Assembly: GCA_020746105.1 (NCBI GenBank)
Contig: CM036628.1
Span: 6,148,001 to 6,212,000, forward strand
Reading direction: 5' to 3'
From: Trogon surrucura
Lineage: Eukaryota; Chordata; Aves; Trogoniformes; Trogonidae
Length of the DNA: 64,000 bases
Shown: positions 1 through 41,800 of the stretch, piece by piece
Layout: each line of letters begins with the position of its first letter
How positions within the stretch are numbered: position 1 is the first letter of the stretch
Made by a program: the position numbers and the translations under genes
Notes under the pieces: model-generated
What the model saw: the letters and a program-made list of their open reading frames with translations, nothing else
The model's database searches: none
Told to the model about the DNA's origin: nothing

Positions 1-460
1 ACAATTATTTTTTTCTTACTCTTTATAGTTTGTAACAAAAAAACCCACACATAACAGTATCATGTTGATGTTTGTGCACGTCTAATGAAGGGCTGAACAA
101 GCAGCTTTTGTGCCAGTGTGCTTTCAGTGGTTCATACTCCATCACAAATACAGCAGCTCCTTAGACTATTCACCACCAGATTCTATGGTGAACTGCATGC
201 ACCGTGTTACACTTTGCCTTCAGAGACGTTTCAAATGTCCGTGAGTGTTTAAACGTGAATTTGCCAGTTTGTTGAACAAAACTCTCACATGGAGAGGCAG
301 AGGGACACACACCCCCGCCGTCCACGCCGACAGCTCTGAGCTCTGTTCCTCTTCTGTCACACCCCTCACAAGGCGTTTAGCTCTTCTGCACCGCAGCCAC
401 AACGGCCAGACCGGCGCTTAGCACAACTCGCCAACAGCTGCCACTTCACTCCTCGACCTC
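1..460. other. Upstream flank, no gene recognised
   Basis: Moderately AT-rich sequence before the CpG island. Short open frames exist on both strands but none has a recognisable domain or convincing splice context. A divergent non-coding transcript from the bidirectional CpG island is possible, as known for human FMR1-AS1, but nothing in the sequence proves one. Confidence 0.5.
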
Positions 461-1130
461 GACCATAACGAGCGAGGCAAGGGGCCACCGTGTGCCTGAG
501 TCACCGCCCCCTTCCCGCGGCTGCCGCCCCTCGCAGCGCCCCTGCGCACCCGCAGACACCCACAGGCCCCGGCCTCCCCCCTCCCCGCCCATCCCAGCAG
601 CCTCCACGCTCTCTCGGCCCCATCATTCCCATCGCTTCTCCCCGGGCCCTGTGCTATCACCGCTCGCACGAGCGGTTACGCGGCCCGGTTTCTTCAGCCA
701 AGGCCGCCCCACGCTCCGCACCCTCTCTCAGCCCAGGCTCCCCACCCCGCCCCGGGCAGTGTTTAAGGCCATGGAGCCCCTACGCCCCGTCCCTCCCCAC
801 CCCCCGTCACTAGGCCCTGCCGGAGCAGGCCGCGCGTCCAGCCCCGCCTCTCCGCTCCCGATCTCTGCGCGCGGGCCAGCGCGCAGCCTCACTGGCCAGC
901 GGGGCAGTCACTCAAGGCGCGCGCCGGGAGCGGGGGCGGGCCCTCCGCCGCAGACTGCCGGCTGCCATTCGCCCCTTCGCCGCTGCGGCTGCGCGCGCGC
1001 GCGCGCTGGGCGGGGGAGGGCGCGCGGGGTGGCGCGCGGCCCGGCCGTTAGGCGGTGGGCGAGCGGCGCGTGCTGTCCGGGGCCAACTCCCCGCCCCGCC
1101 TCCGCACCCCCCCCCCTCCCCGCGGCGCGC

Positions 1131-1138
1131 CACGTGAC
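1131..1138. promoter_or_regulatory. FMR1: E-box (USF-type) in the FMR1 promoter
   Basis: CACGTGAC, a canonical USF1/USF2 core joined to a CRE-like half site, lies about 390 bp upstream of the start codon. The human FMR1 promoter has a footprinted USF E-box; equivalence is inferred from motif and setting only. Confidence 0.5.
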
Positions 1139-1339
1139 GCGGACTTAGCGTTTACATTCGAAACGGGAGCTCGTGTCCCCCCACCCCGGCCGCCCCCCCT
1201 CCCCCCCCGCTCCGTCCCCCCCGTGCCCGCGCGCGCCGCCCGGCGGTGACCGTTTCGCTTTCATTTCCGGGCGGCCGAGGGCGAGGAGCGGCGGCGCGGA
1301 GCGTCCCCGCAGTGGCTTCCCCCCCCTCCCCGCGCTCCG

Positions 1340-1348
1340 CGGCGGCGG
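1340..1348 (+). repeat. (CGG)3 remnant in the FMR1 5' leader region
   Basis: Three pure CGG units in the presumed 5' untranslated region, about 180 bp before the start codon. This is the longest CGG run seen before the ATG. The human fragile X repeat has about 30 units in common alleles. Confidence 0.7.
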
Positions 1349-1412
1349 CCCCACCCCCTCGGGCTCGGAGTGAACCGAGATTCCCCTTCCCCTCCCCCGC
1401 CCGGCGCGCACA

Positions 1413-1466
1413 CCCCTCCTTCTCCTCCTCCTCTTCTTCCCCCTCCTGCGCCGAGAGAGAGAGAGA
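1413..1466 (+). repeat. CCT-rich tract followed by (GA)7 in the FMR1 5' leader
   Basis: A pyrimidine tract with interrupted CCT units (pure (CCT)3 at 1424-1432) is followed closely by (GA)7 at 1453-1466. It sits 60-110 bp before the FMR1 ATG, where mammals have the CGG repeat. A CCT repeat with flanking dinucleotide repeats has been described for chicken FMR1 (recalled from the literature), which supports both the gene and the lineage call. Confidence 0.85.
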
Positions 1467-1524
1467 AAGAGAAGGGAGGAGGCGCCGGGCCTGGGTCTCC
1501 CGCACCGAGCCGCCGCGGCACAAC

Positions 1525-32576
<31,052 letters not shown>

Positions 32577-34400
32577 ACTGCATAATTCTGAAGTCATATT
32601 TCCTATACTGTTTCAGTAATTCCTATTTCATGTTAGAGAAACTTGTTAGGCCAAAGACAAATAGTAGGCAAGACGGCGCAGGGCATGAAATGAACATATG
32701 TTCTCTGTTAGCCTTTTTTAACATCAACAGTATGCAGTTGTTTTCAGAATAAGAAGTTATTCAAATATTTGCATTAAAATACCTGAATTTCCGAAAATCG
32801 CTTTCAAGTACATATTGCAGTTCAAACAATGAGAGATTCTTTTTTTTGTTTGTTTTAAAAATACTGAGCTGTGCATTGGTAAACTTTCTGTTCAGTTGTA
32901 CCATTTCAACACATCGGGTCAAATTCACTGCTCAATTTCAATTTTCAGAATAAATAGTGTTTGCAGTAATCAAATTGGCTTCTGTTTTCAATCTAACTTA
33001 CAAGTTCTTCATGAAATGCTATGTCGTTTTATGTCCTGTGTCAGTTCACATTCTGGTCCGCCTTTTTCAATATTTTAGTGGACCCTGAAATATGTGTGAT
33101 GTAACAATTGTCATTTTCATTAGCAAAAAAAGTTGTATGATCTGTGCCTTTTTTATATCTTGGCAGGTAGGAATATTATATTTGGATGCAGAAATCAGGG
33201 AAGATGAGTTGGTAACACTAAATGTAAAATATATGTAGCAATCCTTGTCAGACGTTAGTACTTTATAGACAAGTGCATGCTTTCCATAATTTTTTCCTTA
33301 CATAAACCTTGAGTTAGGCAGTTATAAGAATAGGAAGTTTATTTTGCACTGAAGATTTGGCAAATAGTGTTATTGAAAAAGGGGTGTAATTTTTTTCTTT
33401 GTAGGCAGTACAGAAGCTTTTTTTTTTAAAAAAAAAGGAAAGAAATAAATTAAAAAAAAAAACAACAACAACACAACCCTTTCCATTGTGAAAAACTAAA
33501 AAACTCATTGTTACTGAGGGAACAAGTGTAATGTGTTCACAAGCTAGTAATGTGTGCCTGCTGTTCGGCCAGGTGACCAGTTTAAAATGCTGATGTTTTT
33601 AATCCTCCCAAAATTCTTTGAATTGCTTTTTTTCTTTCGGGGGCTGTCTCAGGAGAGGTAGGAAGAAAATCACCACGTGTAATGCCCTGGAAAGTACAGA
33701 TATAACAGTCAGAGATATTGGAGGTAGAACAAAAATTCATCATATTTTGACGTACAAGGTGTGAATTACCAGCGAATTTGAAGGCGTCGCAGAATTTGAT
33801 CCAAAGTACAGTTGCATACCAGGGAAAGGTGGGAAGTGGTGGGAGGAGCTGTGCTTTGTTATTTCTGATCACACATTAAACTTACTGGGCATAACTGTAT
33901 AAGGACTTTCATTTTAATCCATTTTTATTCAGATTACTCCGAAGGAGAGCCACTGTTTATGTACAGAGTTGTACAAACTTGACCTTGCCTCTGATGTATT
34001 TTGTGACTTTTGTTTCTTAGCTTTTTTCATTCTTTTTTTTTTTTCCTTGCATACAGGTGAGCATACTAAAAATGGCAACGAACTGCACATGATTTAACAA
34101 GTATAAAAATGTCTTAAAAAGTATTGCCAAACATTAATGTTGATTTCTAGTTATTTATTTTGGGAATGTATAGTATTTGAAAACAGAAATTGGTACCTTG
34201 CACACATCATCTGTAAGCTGTTTGGTTTAAAATACTGTAGATAATTAACCAAGGTAGACTGACCTTGTAATGTAACTGCTCTTGGGCAATATTCTCTGTA
34301 CATATTAGCTACAACAGATTGGATTTTATGTTGACATTTGTTTGGTTATAGTGCAATATATTTTGTATGCAAGCAGTTTCAATAAAGTTTGATCTTCCTC
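32577..34400 (+). other. FMR1: FMR1 3' UTR
   Basis: About 1.8 kb from the stop codon to the first strong poly(A) signal at 34381-34386. It is AT-rich, and the stretch before the signal looks like the conserved end of the mammalian FMR1 3' UTR. A Pumilio-type TGTACATA lies at 34298-34305. The T/A-rich low-complexity block at 33417-33470 may be a decayed poly(A)-type insertion. Confidence 0.85.
34381..34386 (+). terminator. FMR1: FMR1 proximal poly(A) signal AATAAA
   Basis: AATAAA followed by GTTTGATC; cleavage is expected 15-25 nt downstream. Confidence 0.8.
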
Positions 34401-34991
34401 TGCTAACTGATGTTGATGCAATCCTTACAAATGATTGCTTTTAAAAATCTCAACTTACAAAAAGTAGAAAGTATTTCTTTTGTTTAGACTTCAGCTGTAG
34501 CCGTTGTTTATTTACACGTTTTAGAAGTCTTCTAAAATATGACCAGTTTTCAAAAATATTGCACATAATGTTCAAAAAAAACTACAATTGCATTATGGAA
34601 TGGTACAGTACCTGTTGAGTTGTCACACTGCGTGCACTATATTTCTCACATCCAGTGGTTGAGTTCACTAAGGTGCTAACTAGGTTAAATGTGAAATTAC
34701 TAAACTACAGTGACTAATTAGCTGCATTCCATTTTCAAGTGCATTTCGGGCTTATGACCTTTTTCAGTATTTGTGTGCTTAACATGTATCCCTTTCAATT
34801 CCAATTCCAGTGTTTTTAAATGTTATTAAATTTCAACAAATTAAACTGTGAATCTAAATGTACCATTTTATTTTGAAAAGTCATGTTGTTAAAAAAAACT
34901 TGAAAATGCAACAAATGTCTGATACTTGAGTCCAGGTCCGTCCTATTGGTAACTTATAAAGTATGGTCTAATGAATTAAAATTATTTTTAA

Positions 34992-34997
34992 AATAAA
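34992..34997 (+). terminator. FMR1: Possible distal FMR1 poly(A) signal AATAAA
   Basis: A second AATAAA about 610 bp after the first, in AT-rich sequence. It would give a 3' UTR of about 2.4 kb. Use is inferred only. Confidence 0.4.
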
Positions 34998-35019
34998 GTT
35001 CTTTAAAAAGAGTGAGAGA

Positions 35020-38000
35020 TATTTGTGAGTGATGCCAGAGTCTAAATTCAGTAGGGTTAAGCTCAAAGCCTGTGAATTGACAAATCGTTATTATGAAAAT
35101 AGAAAGTTTGTGTTTCCTTTCTTTACTAAATGCATTTTTGTTAACAATGGTGGGAAATTAAGATTTTTCAGAGCTGGTATAAACTTTATCAAGGAAAAAA
35201 AAAAATTTCTATACAGCTTTTTTAGAAGCATGGGTAGAAATCCAACTTTATGAACATTCATAAGTTCCAGAAGCAAATAGGTTTACTTTTCTGAATACAG
35301 AAATTAAATTACTGATAGATGAGCTTTTTCAGCCCTTTGTGTACCTTAATATGAAGTATTATGCATCATGTTTGCTTTCAGCAATCCAGAATCAAAATTA
35401 GGTACTGCGAGTATGATACTGAGTGTAGACTCTCCTTTCTTCATAGGAGCACTTACTATGTTAGATAACTTGTTTTCCTGAACTGCAGTGTCTTTTTCTG
35501 CAAAAACCTTTCAGTACTGAATATTAAAAGAGATTAATTAGCTTCCAGTCACTTCAGGAACCCTGCTGGATGGTTCTGGTAAGTGGCATTCTGTATTAAT
35601 CTGCAAGAGAAAAGTGGGTCTCAATTTATTTTTTTGGTATTCATCCTGCCGGCCGGCCCAGCCCAGCCCTGACCCTCGACAATATTGTTCAAGATTTTGT
35701 CTATTTTCTGAAATAGTAAGAATTACAGTGGAATAACTGGAAAGAGAGGGGGATGTTGGTATTCATTTTAGCAGCTACTTTAAAGAATTTTTTTAAAAAG
35801 CAACAAGTCTTCGTCTGATGGAGTTGCCACAGAAGCGTATTAACAGGTTTGCTCATCATCCACTTGGACTTAACCATTGTTAGGTTTTCATCCTAAAAGA
35901 CGTTCATCGAAGTCTTTTTCCAGCTGTGTTCATATCTATGAAATCAGGGTGACTAGAAGAACTTTCCATATCTTAACAGTGTAAGACAGCTTCAAATATG
36001 TCACAAAAAGTGAGGTTGCTTCCTCTAAGTGTACTAAACAGATTCCAGTATGATCTGCCAAGTTCTCCTTGCCAGAGTTTCACTATCTGTAGCCTTTGCA
36101 TCACTTTTTTTTTTTTATGCTGTTTTTACCATGGAAATAATTAGATTTACAGCAACTCCTTACTCTCAAGCAGTGCGAGTCTCTCGCAGCAGGCTGTGGA
36201 AATTTTGGGTTTTTTCTGCTAACATTCTTGAGATGTATCCTGCATTTGTCACTCCGCTTTTGTGGTTATGAAGAAAATCCATTGCTCCAATCTTGAGCAG
36301 TCAGTGGTGGAGATAAATAACTGCTGCTAACCCATGAATATGAATTAGTTGCCACTTACCTTTTCTGTTGTGTAAGAATTTCTGTACAGTAGGCTTCAAA
36401 GTGGTTCTTGTGTGCTTTGAGTGCTGTATGGAAATGTATAATAAAAGGAGCAACAATCAGAGATTACTGGTTTGTGTTTCTGCTCAGGGTTCAATAGAGC
36501 AAGACTTTTTCTTATGTTCTTCCACTCAATATAAGAAACTAATTTCCAATAAAATCAGTTAATTTCAACAAAGAAAAATCCTATGGACATAGTCTATAAA
36601 TGACTAGGAACTTCACTTGCAGAAATGATATAACATATAATTGCTTGGGGTCTGGGATGTGGGATTTTTTGGCTAGTGAACTGAACTTTAGCCTTAGATA
36701 CAGACTGTAGTTAGAGCAAGGGGAGTCAACAGTCTTAAATTTAATAAAAAGAAAATTAATTAAATGGTCAGTGTAAAATGCAGGGAAATTTTCTTGGATT
36801 CTTGGCGGTCTGAAGAGTCCCATATTTGTCATCAGTGACGCATCGCACGTGCACAGCGTTCCATGGGAGCAATCAACGTGGAATATCTCAAGTGCACGTG
36901 AAATATGCTTGAGAAAATGAAGAATGTTCTGTATTGGACATTTCCAAATATATTTATTGGTACTATTGAGTGGCTGTTTCTAGTTTGTGTATAGAGAGAA
37001 ACAAATTGAGAATACTATATATTGTTGCTTATACTAGCAAGCTAATGCTGCATACAAATTAGGTTAAAAAATACTCACTTTTTCAACTCATTACTTGACT
37101 GAAATGGAAGAAAACCCACAACATTTGCATGTGAATATATAACTTTTTTCAGGATCAGCTGTCTGTTCAGGTGGCTGGTTTAGCATATGTTTTTTTTCTT
37201 TTTTCTAAATGAACAAACTGCCTTAGGCAGCTCAGCTGTTTTTTGGAGAACTGCTGGTTTGGGGGCATCTAAGTTTACTTCAGGTTTCTGGTTTTTTTAA
37301 TTTTTTAATTTCCTGGTCTAGTCCAAGAGTCTTTCCTTAATAAAAGGAATGGAATTGTGCAAGACATGAGACTGCTTTTACTTCAAATCCGCAAGTAGTT
37401 GTTGAACATAACGGAATGATCCTGTGACCAAAATAATTTTTTGTCTTGAACTTGAATTAGAATACTAAGAGACTTTTAACCATCTTGGAGGGGCTTATTT
37501 TTTTTTCAAATGTGCAGCTTTTTGCTGGCCCCTCTGTCGATGCGATGATCACATCTGTACTGTTCAGTCTGAGCTGCACCCTAGTAACAGGGAGCCCATT
37601 GTGATGAGCTTTGATTCCGTGTCATCATGTGTATCGAGCCCAGTTGCTGTGCGCTGGGTAGCTGCAGTCTTCCTGTTCCAACAGCAGCAGAGAAGTCGGC
37701 GAAAGAAGTAAGTATTGGGGAAAACTGGAATTGGGTCTCTATCTGCCTTGTTTTCCTTCTTCCAAGAAGTGTTTTCCCAATTTGGCCTGGATAGCATTTG
37801 ATTTTCATAGGTGTATTGGCAAAAGTGATTCCTGTCCTCTTCAGAAATAACTTCATGTTTAACTACCAAAGTTTCTCGGTGGGACAGAGTATGTTCATGT
37901 ATTACTCTACAGAACAGGTACATTCTAATGGAAAACCATTTAGCAGCAGGAGTGCAGAGAGAGCAGACCCTCCAAAGGGCAATACCTGTGCAAAATGCAA

Positions 38001-38770
38001 TCTTTCTTTCCCAGGTAGAGCACTTCAAAAAATGGGATTCTCCTCCCTTACCAGTACTAACAAGTAATCTCTAGGTTTAAGATTTCTTAATAAATGTATG
38101 TGGTGGTAATTGAGCAAGACCTTTTTAGGGTAACAACAGAAGCATCAGGCAAAGTGAAATACGGCATCTGGCAAAGCAATCTTCAGGGGTTGGTTGGAGG
38201 TAGAAAAAAAGCGGCTTAAACCTGCTGTTGAACTACTATGAATGACTTTGGGGGTTCTAAAAGCATTTCTATCTTAAATATAATTTTGAACCATCTTTTA
38301 AAAATGTTTTTATCCAAAGCACCTCATGCAGTCTTGATTTTTGAAAAGAGTGAAGAATTCGGTGAGCTAAACTACAATTCAATTGTAAGCTTCCAACAAT
38401 TCTAATTCTTTGCTTTTAATTCTTCCTCTTCATTAAACCTAGATTAATTTTTTTTTTAGCCAGAAGTTATCTTTGTAAAGTGACGAGTGTCGAGCTCTGG
38501 GACACTTCAGAGCGATCATTTTTTAGCTAGTCTCTGTTAACAAGATCTCTCCCTTTAAGCTCTCTGTAAATGAGTAAATCCTTCAAAATCACTTACTGAA
38601 AAAAATAACAAGAAAAAAAAGAATACTGGGTTTGGCCTCCTTACTGAGAAATAAAATAAAACGCAGTCGTACTCTGTACAGCAATCTCCTGTTGTGTTTG
38701 TCCTAATCCATAAATGGAAAGTTAAGATTTTATGCATAACTACCTATTGTTACTGTTGGTTTTATTGCAG
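35020..38770. other. FMR1-FMR1NB intergenic interval
   Basis: AT-rich sequence without a recognisable gene or transposon. A short GC-rich patch (GCCGGCCGGCCCAGCCCAGC) lies at about 35649-35668. A strong donor-like site occurs at about 37708 (see the candidate leader exon). Confidence 0.6.
37560..37708 (+). other. FMR1NB: Candidate 5' (leader) exon of FMR1NB
   Basis: This GC-richer stretch ends at a near-perfect donor, GAAAGAA|GTAAGTAT, about 1.06 kb before the first recognised FMR1NB coding exon. Its own ATG (37603) is in the wrong phase to join 38771 in frame, so it could only be untranslated leader, with translation starting at 38773. No other evidence supports it. Confidence 0.3.
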
Positions 38771-38772
38771 TA

Positions 38773-38842
38773 ATGCTGCTAATCGGCACCCATCTGGCAT
38801 GGAGCTATGCAGTACCGATACTGCTTTATAACGTCAATTCAA
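38773..38842 (+). CDS. FMR1NB: FMR1NB first recognised coding exon (residues 1-24)
   Basis: Encodes a hydrophobic stretch starting [10 protein letters not shown] and an N-S-S sequon at 22-24. Donor TCAA|GTGAGT. ATTGCAG directly before TA-ATG could be an acceptor, so the exon may begin at 38771 and continue an upstream frame. Confidence 0.65.
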
Positions 38843-41800
38843 GTGAGTATTGCAAGGGAAAAAGCATTTCCATGGAAGCAGCAAGTGTTTTTACTTAGGA
38901 AGAAGTTAATTTTGCAGTTTTGTTGTCTTGGTAATGATTGAGGAATACTGAAAAAATATTCGAACTGGTTAATTAATTACTTCAGGTGGGATTGATCAGT
39001 CCTGACTCTTAAATACCGCAAGATACAATTCTTACCATCCCCCAGCTGTAGTTTCCATTTCCCTTTTTGTGCATCTGTAGGAGAAACGCCTGTTGCTTGT
39101 TTCATCCCTGCCAGTGTGTGTTGCTTTTACTCTACCTGTGATCATAGATTCTATTTTTTTCCACTTTGATTCCCCCCTCTTCCCCCTCCAGTGTACAGTT
39201 AAAAGTGTTCTCCTAATCTGTTGAGATGTGATGTATTTGCAGGTGGCTCAAAATAGCAAATATTTTTGGCTGATGACACCAGAAGCTAAGTTTGTGTGTA
39301 AAGGATCAGGCCATACATTAAGCTTGTATTTGATCCCTTTATGCATTGAGAAACCAGGCTTCAGGGACAACATTTTCAGATCTTGGTGGAAGGCTCTCAG
39401 TTGCCACAAGTGTCGGAAAATAACTTTTGCAATACCTACATGAGGAGTTAGTTCTGTTTACAAATAAAATTTCCAGAGTGTGTCTGTGTGGGAGCTCTAA
39501 TGTAGATATAAACGCAGTTCATAAGTCTGAGGCAGTTTATATTGATGGGCAGTGCCCATTAAACCTATGTGTATGGCTTCTGCCTCTTTAAAGTCTCTTG
39601 GGTAAGAAAACCATGGTCATGCTTTCAGATATTCTTAACCAAACTGATTGTCAGATACCTCATCTCATGGACTTCCTATGAAGTCATTACAACATCTTTA
39701 AATTTTGGCTTAATTGCTTGCCAGTGGGGTGGGAGATCATGACGTAGCTCTGTGAACTTTGCTGGTCACGTTTCTGTTATGTGTTCGCTCCAGATTCTCT
39801 TTTTGACACAGATTCAATTCTTCCTCCTCTGATGCTTCTTTTTCCCAAGTGCATTTTGTGTGGCTCAGAAGGGGCACACAGTGCCCCAGAGAACTTACAC
39901 CTGGAGCTCCTGATGCTGCTAGCTGAAGAATCATCCCAAGGGCTGAAGCTGTTCAATACTTTAGGTTTTGGTTAGGCTGTGATCTCGCTTCTGTTTACAA
40001 GGAACCATGAAATGGCTTTCAATTTCATGACTGGAAGCTATTAAAGTTGCAAACGTCTAAGTTTCTCATGTGGAGAGAGGGGGAAAGAAGGCAAGCACAT
40101 GGGAATCCTGAGCTGCTTTTTTCCCTTGTTGTGGAGTCGTTGATTGCCAGTGGGTTCCCACTGTGATTTGCACTTTTGGTTTAATGAAAAAGAGAAGTAT
40201 GTAGAGAGGCAACAATGTTTAATGATGCCGTATTTTTCTGAGTAGTGTAAATGAGAGGTGATCAAGAAGTTCCAGAGCCACCAATAACTAGGGTTTGAGA
40301 AAATACTCCAGTAGCTCTATATAACGGCACGTTTTGCTCTTTTTTACACAACTGGTCTGGGTCACTGTCTGAAACGATGTCAGGATGGATGCGTGTTTGG
40401 CCGTACCTGATAAAGCTGCTTTTCACCACATTTCTGTGTTTCAGTTGGAGTGTGATCTTTATCTAAAACAAAGGCCAAAAGTTCTGTTTGCATACGTAAG
40501 AGAAATACATCTATAGCTGTAACAGTTTTCATGTAACCTGCACCTTATAGGTGACCAGTAGGGCTTTTTATCTTGACAGTTTCCACTTGAATAGATCCAT
40601 TAATTTAAATTTCACAGCTTTAGTTCTTTACTCATTGTGGTTCATGAAGCAATTTGAAGTAATGTAATTGAGTACAACAGAAAGACATCTACGCTTAACC
40701 TTGCTAGCCATCAGTAGTCACAATTCATAATGACTATAAATGCCTTCATAATGAAAGATAATCGGTATGAAAATGTCATTGCATTTAATTAATTATGGAT
40801 ATTTTGATGGTAATGAGCTAATCATTATGAGCTTTCAGGTTTTGCACCACCAGCTCAGCATGTTTCAAAAAACAGTGAATTGGCACTCTGCAAACTTCAC
40901 GTGAAACTGAAAGAGGAATATGAAACTCTCATCAGATTCTTCAGGCCAATGAGTAAGTGTCACTTCAGCACTGCAGCAGCTTTTCGCTTCCCTTTCCCCT
41001 TCTGCATCACTTCCAGGCTACACTCCCACCCCTACCTGTAAGCACTTAGTGTATTTAAAGGCCTCAGTCTGATAAAACTAAAACTCCCTAGATCTCTTCA
41101 AAATAGTATTGTTAAGTGTCCCTTTGAAACAATCATAAACGTGCTTCTGCTGTGACAAAACCCTTCGTTGTCGGTGATGCCGTTGTGCTGGAAATGCTGG
41201 GCAGTTGGGCACGGGATCCGCCTTGCCTGGCTTTGTTGTATCTGCTCTGAGCCATATACGTGGAGATCAGTCTGGCACATGCTGGGTGAGAGAAGGGTTT
41301 TGCCCCACAGTAGCATCTCTCCCACTTCTACTGCCTAGGGAAGGCTCCAGGGCATTAGCTGAGACTCAGCTGCTCACCTGGACTGCTGATGTTAAATGAG
41401 AACTACATTGTTTCATAAAATTATTGAGAAGGAAATTGCAATCCTAATTTGCTAGCATCAATAGTAAAGATAATATCTATTAATACAGAAAGGGCTTGGC
41501 ATATACAAAAATTTCAAGCCTGGTTCCCTAACTGGATTACAGATGAGGGGAAAGGAGAAGCAGCAAAACCACTGTTCACGTAGTATGTTTTTTGCGATTA
41601 ATATCCGTGTGCCACTGCTGCTCTTATGGCCAGCTAACCCTAAGGAAACACAGAGGGCCTGTGAAGTGCCTGATCCCCGTTTTAATAAACTGAATTTGGC
41701 TACCAGTAGTGTCTGTCATAAACATGAGGCTGACAATGCAGCCAAGTTCAGGAGTGTTGCTGGAAACAAATGACGCTTCGCGGTGGCTCTGAAGGTGTCA

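Noticed and set aside
492..1148. 218-codon open frame in the CpG island, with overlapping frames on both strands up to 1845
   Set aside because: Proline/arginine/glycine-rich composition artefact of GC-rich DNA; it spans promoter motifs and lacks any domain.
37798..38067. 89-codon plus-strand frame, tested as an FMR1NB N-terminal exon
   Set aside because: No usable donor in phase with 38771 and no resemblance to the human N terminus.
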